Source of the DNA: Streptacidiphilus melanogenes
Lineage (GTDB): Bacteria; Actinomycetota; Actinomycetes; Streptomycetales; Streptomycetaceae
Reading direction: 5' to 3'
NCBI RefSeq assembly: GCF_000787835.1
Contig: NZ_BBPP01000008.1
Location: forward strand, 85,441 to 149,440
Length of the DNA stretch: 64,000 nt
The number at the start of each line of letters is the position of its first letter. Position 1 is the stretch's first letter. The translations under genes and the position numbers were made by a program. Below, piece after piece: positions 18,279-25,493 of the stretch. The notes under the pieces are model-generated. The model was not told the DNA's origin and did no database searches. It saw only the letters and a program-made list of their open reading frames with translations.

Positions 18279-19343
18279 GTGACGGAACAGGAGACGGACG
18301 CCTGGGCCGTCGAGCGGCCGGGCCCGATGGCCACGCGCCCGCTCCGCCCGGTGCGCAGGGCGGTGCCCGAGCCCGGCCCGGGCGAGCTCCTGATCGAGGT
18401 CGAGGTGTGCGGGGTCTGCCGCACCGACCTGCATCTGGCGGAGGGCGACCTCGCGCCGCGCGCTCCCGGCCGCACCCCCGGGCACGAGGCCGTCGGACGC
18501 GTGGTCGCCGGGGGCCCCGAGCGGTCCGGCCCGGCCGGCCCGTCGGGCCAGTCGCACCCGTCCCCGGCCGTGCCGGGGATCGGCGACCGGGTCGGCGTGG
18601 CCTGGCTCGCGGGGACCTGCGGTGTGTGCCGCTACTGCCGGGCCGGCTGCGAGAACCTGTGCCCCGAGTCCCGCTACACCGGTTGGGACCGCGACGGCGG
18701 CTTCGCCCGGTACCTGACGGCGGACGCCCGTTACGTCTATGAGCTGCCGCAGGACGGGCGCGACGCGTCCGAGTTGGCGCCGCTGCTGTGCGCGGGCATC
18801 ATCGGCTACCGCGCCCTCGAGCGCGCCGAGCTGCCGCCGGGCGGGCGGCTCGGCCTCTACGGCTTCGGCGCCTCCGCCCACCTGACCGCCCAGCTGGCGC
18901 TGGCCCGCGGTGCGACCGTCCACGTGCTCACCCGCGCCGGGGAGGCGCGGCGGCTGGCCCTGGAGCTCGGCGCGGCCTCGGCCGGGGACGCCTACGACGC
19001 GCCGCCCGAGCCGCTGGACGCCGCGATCCTCTTCGCTCCCGTCGGCGACCTCGTCCCGGTCGCCCTTGCCGCCCTCGACCGCGGCGGCACGCTGGCGGTG
19101 GCCGGCATCCACCTCTCCGACATCCCGGTTCTGAACTACGCCGACCACCTGTTCCAGGAACGGACGTTGCGCAGCGTCACCGCCAACACCCGCGAGGACG
19201 GGCGGTCCTACCTCGCGGAGGTGGCCGGCCTGCCACTGCGGGTGCACACCGTCCGCTACGCCTTCACCGACGCCGACCGCGCGCTCGCCGACCTGGCCGC
19301 CGACCGGGTGACGGGCGTGGCCGTGCTGGACCTCAGGGCGTGA
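18279..19343 (+). CDS. zinc-dependent alcohol dehydrogenase
   Basis: 354 residues from the GTG at 18279 (AGGTGG 9 bp upstream; GTG at 18273 and ATG at 18327 are alternatives). Catalytic zinc residues in CGVCRTDLH and GHEAVGR; structural zinc Cys4 in [15 protein letters not shown]. The cofactor fold reads [20 protein letters not shown], lacking the usual GxGGxG, as in the zinc-binding alcohol dehydrogenase subfamily. An insertion of Pro/Ser-rich sequence ([17 protein letters not shown]) follows the His ligand. Probably oxidises alcohols or reduces aldehydes to balance NAD(H) under low oxygen. Confidence 0.88.
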   Translation: MTEQETDAWAVERPGPMATRPLRPVRRAVPEPGPGELLIEVEVCGVCRTDLHLAEGDLAPRAPGRTPGHEAVGRVVAGGPERSGPAGPSGQSHPSPAVPGIGDRVGVAWLAGTCGVCRYCRAGCENLCPESRYTGWDRDGGFARYLTADARYVYELPQDGRDASELAPLLCAGIIGYRALERAELPPGGRLGLYGFGASAHLTAQLALARGATVHVLTRAGEARRLALELGAASAGDAYDAPPEPLDAAILFAPVGDLVPVALAALDRGGTLAVAGIHLSDIPVLNYADHLFQERTLRSVTANTREDGRSYLAEVAGLPLRVHTVRYAFTDADRALADLAADRVTGVAVLDLRA

Positions 19344-19390
19344 GGCCGGACCTCGGAGCGTGACGGGACCTCAAGGCGTGACGAGAGGGA

Positions 19391-20116
19391 TCACAAGCCC
19401 AGGAGCGGCGCCAGCTCGGTGAGGTCCGCCACGACGACGTCGGCGCCGTGCGCCCGCAGCTCCGCCGCGCCCGCGCCCCGGTCCACCCCGACGACCGGTG
19501 AGAAGCCGCCGTCGCGTCCGGCCTGGACGCCCACCAGCGCGTCCTCGACCACCATGGTCCGTGCGGGTGTGGCGCCCAGCCGCCGCGCAGCCTCCAGGAA
19601 GAGCGCGGGATCCGGCTTGCCCGGCAGGCGCAGCCGCGCGGCCTCCACCCCGTCCACCCGGACGTCGAAGAGATCCGTCAGCCCGGCGGCGGCCACCACC
19701 CGCTCGCAGTGCCGGCTCGCCGAGACCACCGCCGTGGCCACGCCCAGCCCGCGCAGCGCGACCAGCAGGTCCACCACACCCGGACGCGGCGGCGCGCCCT
19801 CGTGCCGCAGCAACGCGAGGTAGATCCGGTCCTTCCGGGTGGCGAGGCGGACGATCGCCTCCTCGTCCAAGCTCTCCAGTCCCCGCGACGCGAGGAAACC
19901 CCGCACCCCGTCCTCGCGGGAGCGACCGTCGACGTGACGCGGGTAGTCGGTCGCGATGTCGAACGGCGCCCGCGCCTCCTCCGCGGTGCTCCCCGGCAGT
20001 CCGCGCAGCAGGTCGTCGAAGGCCGCCTTCCACGCCATGGCGTGCAGCGCCGCGGTGTCGGTGAGCACGCCGTCCGTGTCGAAGGCGGCCCCGGCGAGGC
20101 TCTCGATCCCGATCAC
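19391..20116 (-). CDS. HAD hydrolase, beta-phosphoglucomutase-like
   Basis: 241 residues from the GTG at 20116; no Shine-Dalgarno is evident, so the transcript may be leaderless. HAD motif I is FDTDGVLTDT, motif II SAS, motif III PGKPDP and motif IV VVEDALVGVQAG. The cap domain with YPRHVDGRSREDGVRGFL is characteristic of beta-phosphoglucomutases and trehalose-phosphate-phosphatase-like HADs that partner GH65 enzymes. Likely converts beta-glucose 1-phosphate to glucose 6-phosphate. It is on the same strand as the GH65 gene but separated from it by the opposite-strand alcohol dehydrogenase. Confidence 0.85.
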   Translation of the reverse strand: MIGIESLAGAAFDTDGVLTDTAALHAMAWKAAFDDLLRGLPGSTAEEARAPFDIATDYPRHVDGRSREDGVRGFLASRGLESLDEEAIVRLATRKDRIYLALLRHEGAPPRPGVVDLLVALRGLGVATAVVSASRHCERVVAAAGLTDLFDVRVDGVEAARLRLPGKPDPALFLEAARRLGATPARTMVVEDALVGVQAGRDGGFSPVVGVDRGAGAAELRAHGADVVVADLTELAPLLGL

Positions 20117-20268
20117 AGGGCCAGTACAACACCACGCGCCGTCACCCGCGGCCCGAGGCCGTGGCACCCGGCACGCTCCGTGATGCACCCGCTCGGGCGC
20201 CACGGCGGGCGGGCCGCGTCCGGTCCTGCTCAGCTGGGCTGCACCACAACCGAGCCGAGGAGTGCACC

Positions 20269-20397
20269 GTGCCGCAGAACGGCATGATCCCGCGAGACCG
20301 CGGCGACGACCCCATGATCTACGAGGGTCCCGAGGAGTCGGACAGTTCGGACGACGACTACTGCGACGACCTGAACATCGTCCTGGCCGACGAGTAG
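20269..20397 (+). CDS. 42-residue acidic peptide, unknown
   Basis: GTG start with GAGGAG about 7 bp upstream. 14 of 42 residues are Asp or Glu against two Arg, clustered in the second half (PEESDSSDDDYCDDLNIV), with a single Cys at 32. No family recognised. It could be a small intrinsically disordered metal- or protein-binding peptide. Upstream and downstream gaps are 152 and 123 bp, so it probably has its own promoter. Confidence 0.55.
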   Translation: MPQNGMIPRDRGDDPMIYEGPEESDSSDDDYCDDLNIVLADE

Positions 20398-20520
20398 CCG
20401 CGCCCCTGCGCCCGGCGCGCACAACCGAGCGCACAGGTGCACGGCGTGTGCGGCTCCTTGCCGGACCGGGGCCGCCGCGCAAGCCTGAGCGCAACGTTCC
20501 TCCGCACCAAGGAGCCGCAC

Positions 20521-20814
20521 ATGGCCGTCTGCATCTCCGTCACGTTCCCGGGCGCGACGCTGGACACGTACATGGCCGTACTCGACGCGCTGGGCATGTC
20601 GGTCGGCGACCCGGGCGAGCGTCCCAAGGGGGCCGTGAGCCACGTGGCCGGCGCCGACGAGCACGGCCTGCACGTGATCGACGTGTGGGAGTCCCGCGCG
20701 GACTTCGACGCCTTCATGCAGGCGTCGCTCGCCCCGGCCCTGGCGAAGGCCGGGGTGACCGGCCAGCCGCAGGTGGACCACTTCGAGGTGGCGAACATGA
20801 TGGCGCCCGAGTAG
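20521..20814 (+). CDS. small dimeric alpha/beta-barrel (ABM-like) protein
   Basis: 97 residues; ATG after AAGGAG. The pattern MAVCISVTFPGATLDTYMAVLDALG...GLHVIDVWESRADFDAFMQASLAPAL and a final VDHFEVANM is that of the ferredoxin-like dimeric barrel superfamily (antibiotic biosynthesis monooxygenase-like). Members of this subtype are usually small stress-associated proteins of unknown substrate. Followed by a strong terminator hairpin. Confidence 0.8.
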   Translation: MAVCISVTFPGATLDTYMAVLDALGMSVGDPGERPKGAVSHVAGADEHGLHVIDVWESRADFDAFMQASLAPALAKAGVTGQPQVDHFEVANMMAPE

Positions 20815-20838
20815 CCGCCATCCCGTTCCCACGGGCGC

Positions 20839-20872
20839 ACGGCCCCGGCCCCGCGATGGTGGCCGGGGCCGT
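20839..20872. terminator. bidirectional hairpin between convergent genes
   Basis: 12-bp perfect arms 20839-20850 and 20861-20872 (ACGGCCCCGGCC and its complement) with a 10-nt loop, between the stops at 20814 (+) and 20914 (-). Confidence 0.8.
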
Positions 20873-20913
20873 ACGCGCTGCCATGGCTCCCCCTGCGGGG
20901 CGGTGACCGTCGG

Positions 20914-21291
20914 TCAGCAGTGCTTCCCGGCGGCGGTGTTCACGACCGTCACGGTGACGCTGTTGCTGCTCGTCGTCGTCCCCGCCGCGGGCTGCTGGGA
21001 GCACACCGTCCAGTCGCGGGGGCTCGTGATGACTGGGCTGGCGCCGTCCGCGGTCCGAGGGGTCGTGTACCCCCACGACGACCGTGCCGCCGTCTCCGCC
21101 CGGTCCAGCGTCATGCCGGACAGATCGGGGATCAGGAACCGTCCCGCGAAGCTGAACGACGGCGGCGACGCCGAGGGCGCCGGAGCGGAGCGGACCCCGG
21201 TCGCGGGGACTGCGCTCCCGTGGCTGCCCCCGCAACCGCAGAGCGCGAGCAGGCCGGCGGCGACGGCGGAGAGTGCGGGGATTCGGGTCAT
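20914..21291 (-). CDS. PASTA-domain lipoprotein
   Basis: 125 residues from the ATG at 21291 (GGAGG 8 bp upstream). Signal peptide with lipobox LCGC near residue 20, a short Ser/Pro linker, then one PASTA-like domain (IPDLSGMTLDRAETAARSSWGY... VCSQQPAAGTTTSSNSVTVTVV). PASTA domains bind muropeptides or beta-lactams on the outside of the membrane. The C-terminus AAGKHC ends in Cys. Probably a small cell-wall-associated sensor or accessory protein. Confidence 0.82.
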   Translation of the reverse strand: MTRIPALSAVAAGLLALCGCGGSHGSAVPATGVRSAPAPSASPPSFSFAGRFLIPDLSGMTLDRAETAARSSWGYTTPRTADGASPVITSPRDWTVCSQQPAAGTTTSSNSVTVTVVNTAAGKHC

Positions 21292-21366
21292 CCGGGCAGC
21301 CTCCAGCACCCGTGAAGGCGGCGCGGGCGATGTTACCGGGCCGTGACAAAAGCAGGCGAGGGCGCG

Positions 21367-22227
21367 TCAGTTGGGCACGACCGCCACAGGCAGGTCGGCC
21401 AGGTGCAGGACGCGGTGCGGAACCTGGCCCAGGGGGAGGCCGTAACGGGAGTGGCGGCGGTGACGGCCCACCACCACGAGCGAGGCGCCCCCGGAGGCGT
21501 TGATCAGTGCCGCCTCGGGGCTGGCGAACTCGACCTGGACGCGGACCTCCACGGTGGGATGCTGCTGGTGGGCCGCGTCCACGAGGGAGCGCAGCTCCCG
21601 GTCCTCCTCCGACTCGATACCGGTCACCGCGTCGGGACTGCTGGCCACGTACGGGTTGGAGAGCGTCCAGGCGCGCACCGCGAGCACCGGCGCGCCACGG
21701 GTCTCCGCCTCGGCGAAGGCGAACGCGAGCGGCGCCGCGACCTCGCGGGCGACGCCGACGACCACCGGCCCGCGCTCGGGCGCCGGCACGGCCGACTCCG
21801 GCACCACGACGACCGGCACCGGGGAGTGCGCCACGAGCTGCTGGCTCACCGAGCCCAGCAGCGCCCGCAGGAGGTTGTTCATGCCGCGCCGTCCGACGAC
21901 CACGAGGCCCGCGTCCTCGGCCAGCCCCATCAGGCCCTCGACGGGCTCGTCGCCCATGAGCCGGGTGTCGACGTCCAGACCGGGATGCCGCTTGCGCATG
22001 TCGGCGGCGGCGTCCTCCAGGAACTGCGTCGCGGCCCGGTGGACGGGCTCGGCGATGTTCGGCTGGTACTCCTCGGGGCCCTCGTGTTCCAGCCCGCTCC
22101 ACGCGGTGGCGACCAGCAGCGGCACCCCGCGCAGCGCCGCCTCGGCGGCGGCCCAGTCGAGTGCTGCTCTGGCCCCGTCGGACTGGTCGAGTCCGACGAC
22201 GACGGACTTCGACGGCGCAGTGCTCAT
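21367..22227 (-). CDS. universal stress protein, tandem Usp domains
   Basis: 286 residues from the ATG at 22227 (AGGAG 7 bp upstream). The first domain has GRRGMNNLLRALLGSVS; the second ends [21 protein letters not shown]. It resembles the Usps at 8112 and 34704 throughout, for example TAWSGLEHEGPEEYQPNIAEP against [17 protein letters not shown]. Two DevR-like boxes lie 110-145 bp upstream, so hypoxic induction is plausible. Confidence 0.92.
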   Translation of the reverse strand: MSTAPSKSVVVGLDQSDGARAALDWAAAEAALRGVPLLVATAWSGLEHEGPEEYQPNIAEPVHRAATQFLEDAAADMRKRHPGLDVDTRLMGDEPVEGLMGLAEDAGLVVVGRRGMNNLLRALLGSVSQQLVAHSPVPVVVVPESAVPAPERGPVVVGVAREVAAPLAFAFAEAETRGAPVLAVRAWTLSNPYVASSPDAVTGIESEEDRELRSLVDAAHQQHPTVEVRVQVEFASPEAALINASGGASLVVVGRHRRHSRYGLPLGQVPHRVLHLADLPVAVVPN

Positions 22228-22336
22228 CCTTGGCTCCTGTCCCGCGTGGGCTCCGGTTCCGGCTCGGCGTCTCCAGCTTCGACCCCGGGATCGCCGCCCG
22301 CATCCGCTCGTCCACGTGCACGCGCACCCGGCGGAT

Positions 22337-22372
22337 GGGGCCGTCCGGCGGCGCGTGAGGGCCGGGAGGCCC
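22337..22372. promoter_or_regulatory. pair of DevR-like boxes upstream of a Usp gene
   Basis: GGGGCCGTCCGGC (core CCGTCCGG, 22341-22348, right flank poor) and GGGCCGGGAGGCCC (22359-22372, one core mismatch but perfect GGGCC/GGCCC flanks). Centres are 21 bp apart, two helical turns. Confidence 0.5.
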
Positions 22373-22549
22373 AAGTGGCGGGGCGGGACGGCGGGAAGGA
22401 TCGGGTACGCAGGGTTCCCCCGGCCCTGCCAGGGCGTCGGGATCGGCCGGCGTCCGGGATCGGCGTCCGGGCGGTGACGGGCCATACGGTCTTGCCGCAC
22501 CGGACGCCGGTTCCTGTGGGCACGCTCCGTGCGGCGGCCGGGGCGTGAG

Positions 22550-22587
22550 GGTGCCCCTTCCGTGCTGAGCGGCCCGTGAGGGGCACC
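22550..22587 (-). terminator. hairpin after the SpoIIE phosphatase gene
   Basis: 9-bp arms GGTGCCCCT (22550-22558) and AGGGGCACC (22579-22587) with a 20-nt loop, 22 bp downstream of the stop at 22609. Confidence 0.6.
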
Positions 22588-22608
22588 TGTCCGCGCGTCG
22601 GCGGCCGC

Positions 22609-25392
22609 TCACGGCAGCGGCTGCTCGGCCCAGATCACCTTGCCGTCGGCGGTGTAGCGGGTTCCCCACCGCTCCGAGAGCTGCGCGACCAGGAACAGCC
22701 CGCGCCCGCCCTCGTCGGTGCTGGCCGCGTAGCGCAGGTGCGGGGACGTGCTGCTGGCGTCGGAGACCTCGCAGATCAGCGCGCGGTCGCGGATCAGGCG
22801 GACCCGGATCGGGCCGGCCGCGTAGCGGATCGCGTTCGTGGTGAGCTCGCTGATGATCAGTTCGGTGGTGAAGGCCAGCGCGTCCAGGCCCCACTCGGCC
22901 AGCCGTTCGTCGACCTTCGCGCGGATCCCGGCGACGGCGGCCGGGTCGGCGGGGACCTCCCAGGCCGCGACCTGGTCGGCCCGCATCGCCCTGGTCCTGG
23001 CCACCAGCAGCGCGACGTCGTCGGTGGGATGCGCGGGGAGCAGAGCGTCGAGCACGGCCTGGCAGGTCTCCTCAGGGCCGCGGGCGGGTGCGTCGGGGGG
23101 CTGGGTCAGCGCGGAGCGCAGCCGCTCGAGTCCGACGTCGATGTCCCGGGAGCGGTCCTCGACCAGGCCGTCGGTGTAGAGCACCAGCCGACTGCCCTCG
23201 GGCAGTTCCAGCTCGACCGTCTCGAAGGGCACGCCGACCAGGCCGAGCGGCGGCCCGGCCGGCAGGTCGGGGAACTCGACCGAGCCGTCGGGGCGCACCA
23301 GCGCGGGCGGCAGATGCCCGGCCCGGGCCATGCTGCAGCGCCGCGAGACCGGGTCGTAGATCGCGTACAGGCAGGTCGCGCCGGTGATGGCGGTCTCGCC
23401 GTCGACGGCGGCGCTGTCCTGGTCGATCTGGTTGACCAGGACGTCGAGATGGCCGAGCAGCTCGTCCGGCGGCAGGTCCAGGGTGGAGAAGTTGTGCACG
23501 GCCGTGCGCAGCCGGCCCATGGTGGCCGCGGCGTGCAGGCCGTGCCCGACGACGTCGCCGACGACCAGCGCGACCCGCGCGCCGGGCAGCGGGATGACGT
23601 CGAACCAGTCGCCGCCGACGCCCGCGTGCGCGGGCAGGTAGCGGTAGGCCACGTCCAGGGCGCTCTGCTCGGACAGGCGGCCGGGCAGCAGGTTGTGCTG
23701 CAGGGTGACGGCCATGCGGTGCTCGCGGGTGTAGCGGCGGGCGTTGTCGATGGACACCGCGGCGCGCGCCCCGAGCTCCTCGGCGACCGACAGGTCGTCC
23801 GCGTCGAACGGCTCGGGCTTCTCCGCACGGTAGAAGTGCGCCACGCCCAGCAGCGTGCCGCGGGCCAGCAGCGGCACGGTGATCAACGAGTGGATGCCCT
23901 GGTCGATGAGCCGTTCGGTCCGGTCGGGGTCGGTCCGTCGCCAGTCGTTCGCCGGATCGGTCAGATCGGCCTCCAGGACCGAGCGCCCGTCCAGGGCCTG
24001 GGCGTGCGGAGTGCCGGACATCAGCGGGATCGGCGTGCCGACCGGGAAGAACGGCATGTCCGGCCGGGCGCAGTGGAGCGCGGCGCGACGCAGGCTCACC
24101 ACCTGGCCCCGGTCCGGCTCGTCGCCGTGCAGCAGCGCCTCCGCCAGGTCGACGGTGGCGAAGTCGGCGAACCGGGGGACGACCGCCTCGGTCAGCTCCT
24201 CGGCGGTGCGGGTCACGTCCAGCGTCGTGCCGATCGCGCCGCTGGCCTCGTAGAGCAGCTTGAGCCGCTTGCGGGCCTGGTCGGCCTTGCCGGACAGGGC
24301 GCGCAGTTCGGTGGAGTCGCGCAGGGTGGCGACCACTCCGGGCGGGCCGCCGTTGCGGTCGGTGGGCCGGATGTTGACCACGATCAGCCGGTCGCCCGCG
24401 CTCACGACCTCGTCGGTGACGGGCCGCCCGGAGGCCAGCAGGTCGGTCAGCCGGTGGTCAAGGCCGAGGGCGGTGACGAGCGGGCTGTCGTGCTCGCCGA
24501 CGGGCAGGTCGAGCAGACGGCAGGCCTCGTCGTTGGCGAGCAGCACCCGGCCGTCGTCGCCGACGATGAGCACGCCCTCGCGGACCGCGTGCAGCACCGC
24601 GTCGTGGTGCTCGTACATCCGGGTCATCTCGGCCGGGCCGAGTCCGTGGGTCTGCCGCCGCAGGCGTCGCACGACCAGCCAGGTCCCGGCGGTGGAGAGG
24701 GCCAGGGCCAGGGCGCCCGCCCCGAGCACGACCGGCACCCGGTGCTGGGAGGCGCTGCTGATCTTCTTGAGCGTGATGCCCGCCGAGACCGCGCCGATCA
24801 CCTTGTGGTGGGGGTCGAAGACCGGAACGATCGCCTGCACCAGCGGGCCGATGGTGCCGTTGACGGTCTCGGTGACCGTGTGCCCGGCCAGCGCCGGGCC
24901 GATGTCGCCGACGAACTTCTTGCCGATCCGGTTGGGGATCGGGTGGGTGTAGCGGATCCCGTGGTCGTCGGTGACCACGACGAAGTCCACCCCGGTCGCC
25001 AGACGGGTGGCCTCGGCACGCGGCTGCAGCAGCGCGGTCGGATGCGCCGACTCCATCGCGGCGACGATCCCGGGCGAGTTGGCGAAGGTCTGGGCCACCG
25101 CGAGCGAGCGGTTGCGGGCCTCCACCGTGGTGTCCTGCTGGGCCTGGACGAAGATGTCGATGCCGGCGGCCAGCACCAGCAGCACGATGATCACCACCTG
25201 CAGGATGAACACCTGCCCGGCGACGCTGCGCATGCCGAGGATCGCCCGGCGGCGTCGCTCGGGTGGGAGCCGCGGGTCCGGGCGCCCGTCGCCCTCCTGA
25301 TCCCGTTCCGGGCGCGAACCCCGGTCCGCCGGGTTCCCACCGATGGAACCGGGCCCTGCGACGGCCCGGGATCGACCCCAGAACCGGGCCAT
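22609..25392 (-). CDS. membrane sensor SpoIIE-type phosphatase with PAS, GAF, PP2C and ATPase domains
   Basis: 927 residues from the ATG at 25392; a later ATG at 25233 immediately before the first membrane helix is a real alternative. Order: Pro/Arg-rich N-terminus, TM (about 57-78), extracellular sensor of the sCACHE/CitA type (about 79-200, VDFVVVTDDHGIRYTHPIPNRIG), TM (about 212-232), PAS (about 250-350), GAF (about 370-520), PP2C SpoIIE domain (VGGDWFDVIPLPG, VVGDVVGHG, YTDGLVE) and C-terminal anti-sigma ATPase (ELTTNAIRYA, DEGGRGLFLV). It likely dephosphorylates a STAS anti-sigma antagonist in response to an external ligand. Divergent from a related phosphatase. Confidence 0.9.
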   Translation of the reverse strand: MARFWGRSRAVAGPGSIGGNPADRGSRPERDQEGDGRPDPRLPPERRRRAILGMRSVAGQVFILQVVIIVLLVLAAGIDIFVQAQQDTTVEARNRSLAVAQTFANSPGIVAAMESAHPTALLQPRAEATRLATGVDFVVVTDDHGIRYTHPIPNRIGKKFVGDIGPALAGHTVTETVNGTIGPLVQAIVPVFDPHHKVIGAVSAGITLKKISSASQHRVPVVLGAGALALALSTAGTWLVVRRLRRQTHGLGPAEMTRMYEHHDAVLHAVREGVLIVGDDGRVLLANDEACRLLDLPVGEHDSPLVTALGLDHRLTDLLASGRPVTDEVVSAGDRLIVVNIRPTDRNGGPPGVVATLRDSTELRALSGKADQARKRLKLLYEASGAIGTTLDVTRTAEELTEAVVPRFADFATVDLAEALLHGDEPDRGQVVSLRRAALHCARPDMPFFPVGTPIPLMSGTPHAQALDGRSVLEADLTDPANDWRRTDPDRTERLIDQGIHSLITVPLLARGTLLGVAHFYRAEKPEPFDADDLSVAEELGARAAVSIDNARRYTREHRMAVTLQHNLLPGRLSEQSALDVAYRYLPAHAGVGGDWFDVIPLPGARVALVVGDVVGHGLHAAATMGRLRTAVHNFSTLDLPPDELLGHLDVLVNQIDQDSAAVDGETAITGATCLYAIYDPVSRRCSMARAGHLPPALVRPDGSVEFPDLPAGPPLGLVGVPFETVELELPEGSRLVLYTDGLVEDRSRDIDVGLERLRSALTQPPDAPARGPEETCQAVLDALLPAHPTDDVALLVARTRAMRADQVAAWEVPADPAAVAGIRAKVDERLAEWGLDALAFTTELIISELTTNAIRYAAGPIRVRLIRDRALICEVSDASSTSPHLRYAASTDEGGRGLFLVAQLSERWGTRYTADGKVIWAEQPLP

Positions 25393-25493
25393 ACGCCTAT
25401 GAAACACTGCCCGACTGCCGGAGGCCAACGGGCGGCGGCCGCTCCGGGAGAGCGAGCCTTCCCGCCCGCGTGCAGGATGGAGGCAGGGGCCCC

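Larger units (their letters stand above)
22228..22608. other. 381-bp gene-free region between two leftward genes
   Basis: No gene supported. It contains two DevR-like boxes (22337-22372) near the Usp gene and a hairpin terminator (22550-22587) just after the phosphatase gene. Confidence 0.5.
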
